Shown in pieces: positions 26,751-34,930 of a stretch of DNA of 64,000 bases. Source of the DNA: Actinomyces ruminis. Lineage in GTDB: Bacteria > Actinomycetota > Actinomycetes > Actinomycetales > Actinomycetaceae. The translations under genes and the position numbers were made by a program. The notes below the pieces were generated by a model. It was not told where the DNA came from. It searched no databases and was given only the letters and a program-made list of their open reading frames with translations. Location of the stretch: positions 1 through 64,000 of the forward strand of contig NZ_MTPX02000031.1 of NCBI RefSeq assembly GCF_002154335.2, written 5' to 3'. The number at the start of each line of letters is the position of its first letter. Position 1 is the first letter of the stretch.

Positions 26751-27340
26751 GGCTCTACGTGCGCTCCCGCAGGCTGCTCGCGGCCTGCGTGCTCATGGCG
26801 ATGCTCGCAGCCATCAGCGCAGTGAGCGGCACCAACATGCTGACGCTCGTATCCCGCGGCGACCCCGTGGCGGTGCCCTACCTGCTCGTGCTCGACGCCT
26901 TCATCGCGGTACTGGCGGTCGGCAGCCTGGCCTCCCCGGTGCCCGCCATGGACCGCGGGGACGTCGGCGTCGTCGCCCGGGCCAGGTGGCTGCACCTGGC
27001 GGGCATGGGGGCGCTGGGTCTGGTGCTCGTGGTGGCGGCGTCCCTGCCCCGTTCGGGCATGGGCGCCCTGGAGGCGGGGCGCGCCTACCTCGCCTGGCTC
27101 GGCCTGGCACTGCTGGCCGCCGGCATCCTCCGCGAATCCCTGGCGGCAATCGGACCGTTGGCGGGATTCTTCGTCATCGCCTGGTTCGGGCACCCGGCGG
27201 GAGTGCCCGCGTCGTGGAACTGGGGGCAGGCGCCCGCTACTGTGTTGACGTCCTGGTTGGTCGCCGTCGGGCTGCTGGCAGTCGGCCTGCTCGTCTGCGC
27301 CCGCCGCTGGCGCGGGGAGCTCGGTCTGCCGCGCCCATGA
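26747..27340 (+). CDS. Polytopic membrane protein, second ABC membrane subunit
   Basis: 197 residues from ATG 26747; the ATGA overlap with the previous stop favours this start over 26741. Six hydrophobic segments are visible, for example LLAACVLMAMLAAISAVSG and AYLAWLGLALLAAGILRESL. No conserved family was recognised. Its tight coupling to the ATPase and the first membrane subunit points to a three-gene exporter. It ends two bases before an 84-bp palindromic repeat that probably terminates transcription. Confidence 0.75.
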   Translation: MRLYVRSRRLLAACVLMAMLAAISAVSGTNMLTLVSRGDPVAVPYLLVLDAFIAVLAVGSLASPVPAMDRGDVGVVARARWLHLAGMGALGLVLVVAASLPRSGMGALEAGRAYLAWLGLALLAAGILRESLAAIGPLAGFFVIAWFGHPAGVPASWNWGQAPATVLTSWLVAVGLLAVGLLVCARRWRGELGLPRP

Positions 27341-27341
27341 T

Positions 27342-27425
27342 AGGAACACGCCCTTCACCTCTGGTACGAGCTTTTGCACTCTGCTCCGATGGGTATACCC
27401 GCACACCAGGGTGCAAAGGCTCGCA
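27342..27425. repeat. 84-bp direct repeat with internal hairpin, copy 1
   Basis: Differs from the copy at 28513-28596 at about three positions. It holds the stem GAGCTTTTGCACTCTG (27368-27383) with CAGGGTGCAAAGGCTC (27407-27422), and the palindrome GGGTATACCC in the loop. It lies between convergent genes and could act as a terminator. The two copies bracket the membrane gene at 27452-28429. Confidence 0.85.
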
Positions 27426-27451
27426 TCAGCCGGTTGGTGCACTCCAGCGTC

Positions 27452-28429
27452 TTATGAGCCGGCTGTCACCGGCGCCACGGTTGTCCCTACCGCCGACCGG
27501 GCAGCCAGGGACATCGCTAACAGAATCCCGGATTGCAGGACGAGGATCGCCAACGGCATCCACTGCGATCCCCGGCCGAACAGAGCGCTGTTCGACACCA
27601 CCCAAACCGCTACATGGTGAATCAGCAGGGCTACCGGTCCACCCACCGCCCCTGCCAGGAACAGCCCTCGAATCCGGAAGGCCGACGCCGTCACGGCCAG
27701 CAGCGCGAGTAGGAACACCGCGACCAGCATCACGCCACCGGCACCGATGAACGGCAGACCGTGTTCGGAGCCGTTCAGGTTGACCTCCGTGGACAGCCAT
27801 GGGCCCACCGCCGCGTCGATTCGCACGGGCGCGTACCAGCAGAGGCTCGCTACATACTGGTAATTGAGCCATCCTCGGATCAGCTGAATCGCGGAGAAGA
27901 CGAGCAGGAACAGTGACACCCCCAGGCCCAACGCGACGGACACGGGGCGGGGCCGGGGCATCCGCCGTCCCGCCACCGCGGCGGTAATGCCGGTCGGGAT
28001 TACCGCGACGAGCAAGGCCACCAACAGGGCGACGTCGCCACCAACGCTTTTCCCCATTACCTGAAATGCCTCATCTGTTCCTGTGAACGCGATCGCGTAC
28101 GTAAGCGGTCCGCTGACCCACAATCCCGCTACGGCCGCGCTCGCCTGTCGGTGCTTCATGAGCTGTACCAGCCCGACCGTCTCAAGTACGAGCGTGGTGT
28201 ACAGCCAGCCGCTCATGTTGCTGAGGGCCTCGACCAATTCCCAGATCGCGTCCGGCCCGTCTCCTCCGGTGGAGACCTCGGGCCTGCTCCGCCTGACGTG
28301 GTCAACCACGACCAGAAGGGTTATCAGCATTGTCATGACGATGAGCGCGAGCGCAGCTCGCTCCGGAGCAGTGCGTCGGCCAGCCAGGCGGTGCGCGACA
28401 TTGCCGGATACCTCGATGGGAGTGGACAT
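27452..28429 (-). CDS. Polytopic membrane protein, paralogue of the gene at 20174-21202
   Basis: 325 residues from ATG 28429 with AGAGG nine bases upstream (ATG 28438 and TTG 28465 are alternatives). About eight transmembrane helices. It is homologous to the protein at 20174-21202, strongest in the C-terminal third (GLPFIGAGGVMLVA, AGAVGGPVALLIHHVAVW, GILLAMSLAA). It is inverted relative to the rest of the locus and lies between two 84-bp direct repeats. A fragment of a third copy's C-terminus is found just outside at 28626. Function unknown. Confidence 0.75.
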   Translation of the reverse strand: MSTPIEVSGNVAHRLAGRRTAPERAALALIVMTMLITLLVVVDHVRRSRPEVSTGGDGPDAIWELVEALSNMSGWLYTTLVLETVGLVQLMKHRQASAAVAGLWVSGPLTYAIAFTGTDEAFQVMGKSVGGDVALLVALLVAVIPTGITAAVAGRRMPRPRPVSVALGLGVSLFLLVFSAIQLIRGWLNYQYVASLCWYAPVRIDAAVGPWLSTEVNLNGSEHGLPFIGAGGVMLVAVFLLALLAVTASAFRIRGLFLAGAVGGPVALLIHHVAVWVVSNSALFGRGSQWMPLAILVLQSGILLAMSLAARSAVGTTVAPVTAGS

Positions 28430-28512
28430 GCGCCGCATCCTCTTCGGCCGCGTAATCACGGGCAATGGGCACTGCAGCCCATGTCCGCCGATGCAGGCTC
28501 GGGACGTGCAGC

Positions 28513-28596
28513 AGGAACACGTCCTTCACCTCTGGTACGAACTTTTGCACCCTGCTCCGATGGGTATACCCGCACACCAGGGTGCAAAGGCTCGCA
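28513..28596. repeat. 84-bp direct repeat with internal hairpin, copy 2
   Basis: Same orientation and length as the copy at 27342-27425, offset by 1171 bp. The stem TTTGCACCCTG pairs perfectly with CAGGGTGCAAA. It lies upstream of the inverted membrane gene and downstream of vapC. Confidence 0.85.
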
Positions 28597-28625
28597 GCAG
28601 GGAGCAAAGGGTCGTAGTAGGCGAG

Positions 28626-28680
28626 ATGTCCCTGGCTGTCCGGTCGGCGGTAGGGAGAACCGTGGCGGCGGGCCGACGTC
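28626..28680 (+). pseudogene. C-terminal remnant of a third membrane-protein paralogue
   Basis: Translates as MSLAVRSAVGRTVAAG, matching the last residues of the protein at 27452-28429 (MSLAARSAVGTTVAPVTAG) but on the opposite strand. Nothing upstream of it on the plus strand is homologous, so only the tail is left. It supports past duplication and deletion at this repeat-bounded locus. Confidence 0.55.
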
Positions 28681-28689
28681 GTCGGCGGG

Positions 28690-29085
28690 TTATACGGCGA
28701 TGAGGTGCAGCCTGGGGTCGACGGCGTGCAGATCGCCCGGGTCGGAGGTCACCACCGCGTGGCCATGTTTGCGGGCGTGCAGCGCCACATGGACGTAGAC
28801 GACGTCGGGGTGTCCACTGCGGCCGCACAGCAGCCCCACCGCCCGCGCCGTCACATCGTCCAGCGGGATGACCTGAACCGCGGGGTCGCCGAGTAGGCGG
28901 GCGACTCGCGCCTGCCGGGGTCCTCCTCGCCACGCCTGGGCGACTACGCCGGCGGGTACTGCCAGTGCGATCCGGGCGTCGACCGCCCGGCGCAGCAGGG
29001 CCCGCATTCTGGCGTCGCCGCGCTCGAGCGCCAGCAGCGCCCCGGTGTCCAGGGTCAGGCCCGCGACCTCGCCGTCGGTGTTCAC
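28690..29085 (-). CDS. vapC: PIN-domain toxin (VapC-type)
   Basis: 131 residues from GTG 29085. The PIN landmarks are LTLDTGALLALERGD (first Asp), a central Arg/Ala-rich helix with the acidic GDPAVQVIPLDD, and HPDVVYVHVALHARKHGHAVVTSDPGDL carrying the later acidic residues. Such toxins cut tRNA or rRNA loops. The start overlaps the antitoxin stop (GTGA), the usual antitoxin-first order. The last 15 bases abut the remnant at 28626. Confidence 0.85.
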   Translation of the reverse strand: MNTDGEVAGLTLDTGALLALERGDARMRALLRRAVDARIALAVPAGVVAQAWRGGPRQARVARLLGDPAVQVIPLDDVTARAVGLLCGRSGHPDVVYVHVALHARKHGHAVVTSDPGDLHAVDPRLHLIAV

Positions 29086-29308
29086 GCCAGGCCCAGAGCG
29101 CGGTCGGCCCAGGCCAGGTCGGCGTCGTCGACCGGGCCTAGTTCGCGATCCAGGTCATCGAGCAGCTCGGTCAGGCCGTCCTCGCGTTCGGCGCGGGCGA
29201 CCGCCGAGCTGATGTAACCGGACACAGATGCCGCCCGTCCCTGTGCACCGCGCGCCTTATGGAGCTGACCTGCTCATCCGGGAGACTCACCGCAATCTTC
29301 TGAGTCAT
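29082..29308 (-). CDS. vapB: Ribbon-helix-helix antitoxin (VapB-type), frameshifted
   Basis: From ATG 29308 it reads MTQKIAVSLPDEQVSSIRRA and is then lost. A second frame gives QGRAASVSGYISSAVARAER and EDGLTELLDDLDRELGPVDD up to the stop overlapping vapC. The join is near 29248, one base short. The two parts together are about 75 residues, with the beta-strand of an RHH DNA-binding protein first and an acidic toxin-binding tail. If the lesion were real the toxin would be unrestrained, so a sequence error is more likely. Confidence 0.75.
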
Positions 29309-29358
29309 ACCAGAATCATACCTCTCGGACTGAGGCCTGCAATGGGTGCCGCCGTCTT

Positions 29359-29373
29359 TGCAAAACGGTTACA
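29359..29373. promoter_or_regulatory. LacI-type operator candidate
   Basis: TGCAAAACGGTTACA, an imperfect palindrome centred on CG (AAACGGTT), about 215 bp before the sugar-binding protein gene. LacI-family sites commonly look like this. Confidence 0.35.
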
Positions 29374-29433
29374 GGATTGCGTCGCGAGCCTGCACAAAAC
29401 CCTGCGTAGATCCGCGAATTGCCCGAATTGGGC

Positions 29434-29448
29434 TTGCAAGGCTTGCAA
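29434..29448. promoter_or_regulatory. Perfect palindrome TTGCAAGGCTTGCAA upstream of the sugar ABC operon
   Basis: Seven-base arms (TTGCAAG and CTTGCAA) around a single G, 138 bp before ATG 29587. CTTGCA-type half-sites resemble the reported MalR operators of Streptomyces. It is a good candidate operator for a LacI-family repressor of this operon. Confidence 0.5.
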
Positions 29449-29586
29449 CAGGGCAGGGTCTCGTGTGTAATGGACGCGTCATCGCCGTCGCGCTGTGGGC
29501 CGTTCCGCGGTCCATGGCTCACGATTGGCAGTTGCTCTCTACCCGGGCCTCGGCCCGGCAACTCCGTGTCCAAGGGAGGACAATCA

Positions 29587-30930
29587 ATGCGACCCATTAC
29601 CCGTCGCTCCATGCTCGGTGGCTCTGCGGCGGTCGCGCTCGCCGCGACCCTTGCCGCCTGCTCCAGCGGGTCCGACTCCGGCTCCGGCGACTCGGGCACC
29701 GGCTCGGTCTACTTCCTCAACTTCAAGCCCGAGTCCGAGGACGCCTTCAAGACCATCGCCGCCACCTACAAGGAGAAGACCGGTGTCGAGGTCAAGGTGG
29801 TCACCGCCGCCTCCGGTACCTATCAGCAGACCCTCCAGACCGAGGTCGCCAAGTCTGACCCGCCCACAATCTTCAACATCAACGGCCCGGTCGGCCTGGC
29901 CACCTGGCAGGACTACGCCCTGGATCTGTCCGACACGGACTTCGTCAAGGCCCTCACCGACACCTCCTTGGCCCTGACCGACGACGCCGGCACCGTCTAC
30001 GGCTCCCCGCTCACCATCGAGGGCTACGGCCTGATCTACAACGGTGAGATCATGGACAAGTACTTCGCGACGGACGGAGCCAAGGCCTCCTCCATCGACG
30101 AGATCAAGGGCTTCGACAAGCTCAAGGAGGTCGTCGAGGACATGCAGTCCAAGAAGGACGACCTGGGCATCGACGGCGTCTTCGCCTCCACCTCCCTCAC
30201 CCCCGGTGAGGACTGGCGCTGGCAGACCCACCTGTCCAACTACCCCGTCTACTACGAGTTCAAGGACAAGGGCGTCACCGACACCCCCGACCTCGAGCTG
30301 ACCTACTCGGACAACTACCAGCAGATCTTCGACCTGTACCTCAACAACTCCACGGTCGCCCCCTCCGAGGCTTCCGCCAAGAGCGTCTCCGACTCCATGG
30401 CCGAGTTCGCCCTCGGCAAGGCCGCCATGGTCCAGAACGGCAACTGGGCCTGGTCCCAGATCGCCGAGGTCGACGGCAACGTCGTCAAGGAGGACCAGAT
30501 CCACTTCATGCCGATCTACATCGGCGTGGACGGCGAGGACAAGTCCGGCATCGCGCTGGGCACCGAGAACTTCCTCTCGATCAACTCCCAGGCCTCCGAG
30601 GCCGACCAGCAGGCCTCCATCGACTTCCTCAACTGGCTGTTCACCAACGCCGAGGGGGCCAAGCTGCTCACCGACAACTCCGTGGCCCCCGCCGCCCCCT
30701 ACGCGGCCTTCGCCGAGCTCGCCCCCGCCGACCCGCTCGGCGCCGAGGTTGTGGAGTACATGAACAACGACGAGCTGTACCCGATCAACTGGGTCTTCCA
30801 GACCTACCCGAGCCAGGACTTCAAGGACCAGGTCGGCCAGCACCTGTCCCAGTACGCTACCGGTAAGAAGACCTGGGACGACGTCAAGACCTACTTCGTC
30901 GAGGAGTGGAAGGCCGAGAAGAGTTCCTGA
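29587..30930 (+). CDS. Sugar ABC transporter substrate-binding lipoprotein
   Basis: 447 residues from ATG 29587 with GGGAGG upstream. A Tat/Sec-like leader (RRSMLGGSAAVALAATLAAC) ends in a lipobox with Cys at about residue 24. The mature part starts with a Ser/Gly linker, then YFLNFKPESEDAFKTIAATY, a typical extracellular solute-binding family 1 start, with TIEGYGLIYN and LGTENFLSIN later. It binds a sugar outside the membrane for the two permeases downstream. No ATPase gene is in the cluster, so a shared MsmK-type ATPase is expected elsewhere. Confidence 0.92.
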   Translation: MRPITRRSMLGGSAAVALAATLAACSSGSDSGSGDSGTGSVYFLNFKPESEDAFKTIAATYKEKTGVEVKVVTAASGTYQQTLQTEVAKSDPPTIFNINGPVGLATWQDYALDLSDTDFVKALTDTSLALTDDAGTVYGSPLTIEGYGLIYNGEIMDKYFATDGAKASSIDEIKGFDKLKEVVEDMQSKKDDLGIDGVFASTSLTPGEDWRWQTHLSNYPVYYEFKDKGVTDTPDLELTYSDNYQQIFDLYLNNSTVAPSEASAKSVSDSMAEFALGKAAMVQNGNWAWSQIAEVDGNVVKEDQIHFMPIYIGVDGEDKSGIALGTENFLSINSQASEADQQASIDFLNWLFTNAEGAKLLTDNSVAPAAPYAAFAELAPADPLGAEVVEYMNNDELYPINWVFQTYPSQDFKDQVGQHLSQYATGKKTWDDVKTYFVEEWKAEKSS

Positions 30931-30982
30931 TCCGCTCCGAGTGGCCGCTGATCGGCCTCTCGCTTGAGCGAGAAACGACGAC

Positions 30983-31014
30983 GGCGGCGCCCGGTGACAC
31001 TGCCGGGCGCCGCC
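30983..31014 (+). terminator. Intra-operon hairpin between binding protein and permeases
   Basis: GGCGGCGCCCGG (30983-30994) pairs with CCGGGCGCCGCC (31003-31014). Hairpins here usually lower permease expression relative to the binding protein. Confidence 0.6.
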
Positions 31015-31077
31015 CGCCGTCACCAGTCGGCGGCCCGGTGCCGCAGCTCCAGACCCCGTGAACCCCTCGAGACACTC

Positions 31078-31923
31078 ATGACCAAGTCACTCAAGAAGTA
31101 CTTCCTCGTATTCACCGGCCCCACACTGATCGCCTTCCTGATCGCCTTCATCGTGCCCTTCTTCATGGGCCTGTACCTGTCGCTGACCAAGTTCACCACG
31201 CTGACCAACGCCAAGTGGGTCGGCTTTGACAACTACCAGACGGCCCTGACCGGCAACACCGGGTTCGTCAAGGCCCTCGGCTTCACCGCCGTCGTCTCGG
31301 CCATCTCGATCATCACCGTCAACCTGGGCGCCTTCGCCCTGGCCTACCTGCTCACCCGCAAGCTGCGCGGCACCAACCTGTTCCGCTCGGTGTTCTTCAT
31401 GCCCAACCTGATCGGCGGCATCGTGCTGGGCTACACCTGGCAGGTCATGCTCAACGCGATCCTGCGCCACTGGGGTCAGACCATCGTCAATGACTGGCGC
31501 CTGGGCATGGCAGGACTGGTGCTGCTGATCAACTGGCAGCTGATGGGCTACATGATGATCATCTACATCGCCGGCCTGCAGAACGTGCCTCCGGAGCTGA
31601 TCGAGGCGGCGCAGATCGACGGCGCCGGCAAGTGGGGGACGCTGCGCAACGTCACCATCCCCATGGTCATGCCCTCCATCACCATCTGCCTGTTCCTCAC
31701 CCTGGCCAACACCTTCAAGATGTACGACCAGAACCTGGCCCTGACCAACGGTGCGCCGCTCAAGCAGACGCAGATGGCGGCACTGAACATCGTGGACCTG
31801 ATGTACAAGCAGGTCGGCAAGCAGGGTATCGCCCAGGCGCAGGCCGTCATCTTCTTCATCATCGTTACCGTCATCGCCGTGCTGCAGCTGCGCGCGACCC
31901 GCGCCAAGGAGGTTGAAGCGTGA
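31078..31923 (+). CDS. Sugar ABC transporter permease (MalF-type)
   Basis: 281 residues from ATG 31078. Six transmembrane helices, and the EAA-like cytosolic loop PPELIEAAQIDGAGKWGTLRN that docks the ATPase. It starts FLVFTGPTLIAFLIAFIVPF, as is usual for the shorter MalF relatives. It forms the membrane channel with the next gene, whose GTG start overlaps its stop by four bases. The substrate is a sugar by family; identity is unknown. Confidence 0.92.
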   Translation: MTKSLKKYFLVFTGPTLIAFLIAFIVPFFMGLYLSLTKFTTLTNAKWVGFDNYQTALTGNTGFVKALGFTAVVSAISIITVNLGAFALAYLLTRKLRGTNLFRSVFFMPNLIGGIVLGYTWQVMLNAILRHWGQTIVNDWRLGMAGLVLLINWQLMGYMMIIYIAGLQNVPPELIEAAQIDGAGKWGTLRNVTIPMVMPSITICLFLTLANTFKMYDQNLALTNGAPLKQTQMAALNIVDLMYKQVGKQGIAQAQAVIFFIIVTVIAVLQLRATRAKEVEA

Positions 31924-32828
31924 GCACCGAGACCCTCGCCCCCATGGGCCCCACCGCCATCAAGCCGATGCGGCCCTCCAAGCCCGCCCGTCGCAAGCAG
32001 ACCGTGGGCCAGAACCTGCTCACCGGCTTCCTCACGGTGCTGACGCTGATCTGGATCATTCCGCTGCTGTTCATCCTGATCAACTCATTCAAGGGCAAGT
32101 TCTACATCTCCGACTCGCCCTTCTCACTGCCCACCGGCGAGACCTTCGCGGGAGTCGCCAACTACATCACCGGTCTGCAGCTGTCCGGCTTCGCCCGGGC
32201 CCTGGGGTGGTCACTGTTCATCACCGTCGGCTCGGTGGCCGTGATCGTGCTGCTGACCGCCATGACCGCGTACTACATCACCCGCGTCAAGACCTGGTGG
32301 ACCTCCCTGATCTACTACCTGTTCGCGTTCTCCATGATCGCCCCGTTCCAGCTGGTCATGTTCCCGACCGTCAAGATCGCCGACATGCTTGGCCTGGCCA
32401 CGCCCTGGGGCATGATCGTCCTGTACCTGGGCTTCGGCGGCGGCCTGTCGGTCTTCCTGTTCGCCGGCTTCATCAAGTCCGTGCCGCTGGAGATCGAGGA
32501 GGCCGCCTACATGGACGGCTGCTCCCCGCTGCAGAGCTACTTCCGCGTGGTGATGCCGCTGCTCAAGCCGACCGCGGTGACGGTCGCAGTGCTGAACGCC
32601 ATGTGGGTGTGGAACGACTTCCTCCTGCCCAACCTTGTCATCGGCCAGGACGAGCGCTACAAGACGATCCCGATCGTCATCCAGATGCTCGTCGGCTCCA
32701 ACGGCAACCGCGACATGGGCGCGCAGATGGCCATGCTGGTGCTGGCCATCGTCCCCATCGTCATCTTCTACGCCTTCGGCCAGAAGTACATCGTCGAGGG
32801 CGTCGCCGCCGGCGCCGTCAAGGGCTGA
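31920..32828 (+). CDS. Sugar ABC transporter permease (MalG-type)
   Basis: 302 residues from GTG 31920. Six helices, with the docking loop PLEIEEAAYMDGCSPLQSYF and the FxxxxPxxxPxxxxxxxxF-like end seen in MalG proteins. It follows the first permease with a four-base overlap, so the two are made together. A DUF624 gene follows 14 bp later, a frequent neighbour of sugar importers. Confidence 0.92.
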   Translation: MSTETLAPMGPTAIKPMRPSKPARRKQTVGQNLLTGFLTVLTLIWIIPLLFILINSFKGKFYISDSPFSLPTGETFAGVANYITGLQLSGFARALGWSLFITVGSVAVIVLLTAMTAYYITRVKTWWTSLIYYLFAFSMIAPFQLVMFPTVKIADMLGLATPWGMIVLYLGFGGGLSVFLFAGFIKSVPLEIEEAAYMDGCSPLQSYFRVVMPLLKPTAVTVAVLNAMWVWNDFLLPNLVIGQDERYKTIPIVIQMLVGSNGNRDMGAQMAMLVLAIVPIVIFYAFGQKYIVEGVAAGAVKG

Positions 32829-32842
32829 GCCGGCCTTAAGCC

Positions 32843-33480
32843 ATGCCCGGCTTCCTGAGACCCGACTCGGCCTTCTACCGGGCATGGTCTGCTGCCGCCG
32901 ACCTCGTCGTCGTCAACCTGCTCACCCTGCTGGGGTGCCTGCCCATCATCACCGCGGGCGCAGCGCTTACCGCCTGCGCCCGCGTGGTGATGGAAATGGC
33001 GCGAGATGAGGACACCTACACGGTGCGCACCTGGTGGCGCTCCTTCCGCACCAATCTGGTCCAGTCACTGGCTTGGTGGCTGCCGACGCTGGCAGCCGGG
33101 GGATTAGCGGCATGGATGAACCTGTCGCTGTCCCAGCTGGGTGGAACTGCCCTGACCGGGCTGGTCGACGCCGGGGCGCTGCTCATCATCGCCGTCCTGA
33201 CCTGGCTGGTTCCGTTGGTCGCCTTCTTTGACAACACCGTCGGCGCGCACGTAGCCAACGCGGCGCGCTTGGCCGTCGGGGCGCTCGGTCGCACCGCGGT
33301 ATGCCTGCTGCTGCTTGCTGTTCCCGTAGTCGTGGTGGCGGCCCTGCCTGGCGCGCGCGCCGCCGCCGGCTGGTTCATGGTGCTGCTCGGCGTCGCTTCA
33401 TCGGTTACCTCATGACCCTGGTGCAGCGGCCCGTGATCGACCGCCTGCGCGACGCCGCCCGTACTCGCCGAGATCGGTAG
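32843..33480 (+). CDS. DUF624 (YesL-like) membrane protein (frameshifted)
   Basis: About 212 residues from ATG 32843. It has the DUF624 start (SAAADLVVVNLLTLLGCLPI then ITAGAALTA), five helices, and TYTVRTWWRSFRTNLVQSL. The frame fails near 33397 (GVASSVTS). The other frame gives FIGYLMTLVQRPVIDRLRDA and ends ARTRRDR at TAG 33478-33480. One lost C in GTCGCCTTC would explain it. DUF624 proteins sit next to carbohydrate ABC genes; their function is unknown. The last codons and the stop are supplied by a dispersed repeat. Confidence 0.85.
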
Positions 33481-33505
33481 AAGTTACGTGCCCAGATCGG
33501 TAGAT
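33469..33505. repeat. Dispersed paired repeat, copy B
   Basis: CGAGATCGGTAG followed 24 bp later by CAGATCGGTAGAT, separated by AAGTTACGTGC. It is in the same family as copies A, C, E and G. It overlaps the 3' end of the DUF624 gene. Confidence 0.65.
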
Positions 33506-33521
33506 ACGGCGAACACGTTGA

Positions 33522-33572
33522 CGTCCCGGCGCTCCGGCCGTGAGAGTCTCCCACGGCCGGAGCGTCGGGACG
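33522..33572. terminator. Bidirectional hairpin between DUF624 and aztD genes
   Basis: CGTCCCGGCGCTCCGGCCGT plus G (33522-33542) pairs with its complement at 33552-33572, 20 of 21 positions, with a 9-base loop. It sits between convergent genes. Confidence 0.75.
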
Positions 33573-33626
33573 CCTGATGCGGCCGACGGCGGTGCCGGTA
33601 AGGGTCCGGTGCCGGGAGTCCGGGCC

Positions 33627-34919
33627 TCAGTGCTTCAGTTCGGCGTCGATTACCGTCATCTCGTTGGGCACCACGCTCAGATCCAGGCTGGACAGCAGCG
33701 TGCCGGTGGAGATCTGCACCAGGTGCAGCTGCTTGGTGGCGGGGTCAGTGACATAGGCGAAGTCTCCGGCCGTCTTCACATTGGGGCCGGGCTCCTGCCA
33801 GTTCTCATTCTCCGTCCAGGACGTGACCACGTCGACCTGCTTGGTTACCGCGGCCGTGGCGGTGTCGATGATGTTGAGCTTGCCATCGTTGGTCAGGACC
33901 ACGCCCTCGCCCGCCTCGCCGCGGCCGAAGGAGCGGAACCAGTAGGCCGAGCCCAGCTCCACGGTCTTCGTGGTGGCATCGGTGGTATTGATGACGCCAA
34001 CCCGCGTGGGGTGCTCCGGCTCGGCACCGTCAACGGGCTCGACGGTCTTGTAGTCGGTCAGGACGTAGGGAGAGTCATAGGAGCCGAACTGGTTGCCGCT
34101 GCGTTGGTACTCCTCCGGCACCGGCACCTTGTGGAACTGCCCGTCACGGAACACCACCGACCCGTTGGTGCAGCCGAAAGTGACCACGTCCTCGCCCTGG
34201 GCGGTGGCCTCGCCGTGGACGCCGGGGCAGTCGGTGGACTCGGCACCGATGCTCCCGTCCGCCTTGCGCTCGTGGACCGTGTGACGCTCGTCCTCGGTCC
34301 CCTCGGTCACCAGGATGCTCCCGCTGGTCAGGGGGACGGCGACGCCGTGGTGCGGATCGTTCGTCTTGAAGCTGGTCAGCTCGTCGGAGCTGAGTTGACC
34401 GTCCTCCAGCGCGTCGGTCTCGAAGACAGTGACAGTGCCGGTGCCGTCGTCGAACACGGCCGTCTTTCCGGCATGGGTGACGACGTGCCCGGGCTTGTCC
34501 GCCGCGATTACCGAGCCGGTGAGCTTCGGGGTAGTGGTGTAGTAGTGGTTGTGGTCCCCGTGGGGCTTGACGATCATCCCCAGGTCCAGGACCTCGAACC
34601 CTTCGGAGGAGGAGACGAGCACGTGGCGGCCGTCCCCGGCTGGGTTGAGCCGCAGGAAGCCCTCCTTCTTGATATCGGCTACAACGGAGCCGTCGGAGGT
34701 ATCGACGATCTGGATGCCGCCGTCGTAGGTGATGGCGGCGCGGGGGTCCACGTCGCTGACCTCCACCGGTTTCTCCGACGGCGCCGTGGCGGTCTGCGCG
34801 TCGGCAGTGGCTAGGGAGTCGGAGCCGCCCGCTGAAGACGAGCCGCAGGCGGCCAGGGTCATGGTCAACGCCGCTGCGGCGGCCAGAGTAAGAGCACTGA
34901 GGTGGGGGAGAGTTCTCAT
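33627..34919 (-). CDS. aztD: AztD-like zinc metallochaperone lipoprotein
   Basis: 430 residues from ATG 34919; the open frame extends upstream but lacks sense there. A leader ends in LAAC (lipobox Cys near residue 24). A beta-propeller-like domain follows, with repeated hydrophobic strands and a His-rich metal loop KPHGDHNHYY, later NDPHHG. This is the pattern of AztD, the extracytoplasmic zinc chaperone that loads the AztC binding protein. The aztABC transporter is not in the window. A perfect Zur-type palindrome 12 bp upstream indicates induction in zinc shortage. Confidence 0.8.
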   Translation of the reverse strand: MRTLPHLSALTLAAAAALTMTLAACGSSSAGGSDSLATADAQTATAPSEKPVEVSDVDPRAAITYDGGIQIVDTSDGSVVADIKKEGFLRLNPAGDGRHVLVSSSEGFEVLDLGMIVKPHGDHNHYYTTTPKLTGSVIAADKPGHVVTHAGKTAVFDDGTGTVTVFETDALEDGQLSSDELTSFKTNDPHHGVAVPLTSGSILVTEGTEDERHTVHERKADGSIGAESTDCPGVHGEATAQGEDVVTFGCTNGSVVFRDGQFHKVPVPEEYQRSGNQFGSYDSPYVLTDYKTVEPVDGAEPEHPTRVGVINTTDATTKTVELGSAYWFRSFGRGEAGEGVVLTNDGKLNIIDTATAAVTKQVDVVTSWTENENWQEPGPNVKTAGDFAYVTDPATKQLHLVQISTGTLLSSLDLSVVPNEMTVIDAELKH

Positions 34920-34930
34920 GCCGCAAACGG

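Noticed and set aside
27342-28607. Minus-strand peptides containing SLCTLVCGYTHRSRVQ at both 84-bp repeats
   Set aside because: The same peptide appears twice only because the DNA repeat is duplicated. No start site or longer conserved frame; the element is palindromic DNA or RNA.
29584-31023. 479-codon minus-strand frame
   Set aside because: Antisense to the sugar-binding lipoprotein; Val/Leu/Gly-rich with no motif.
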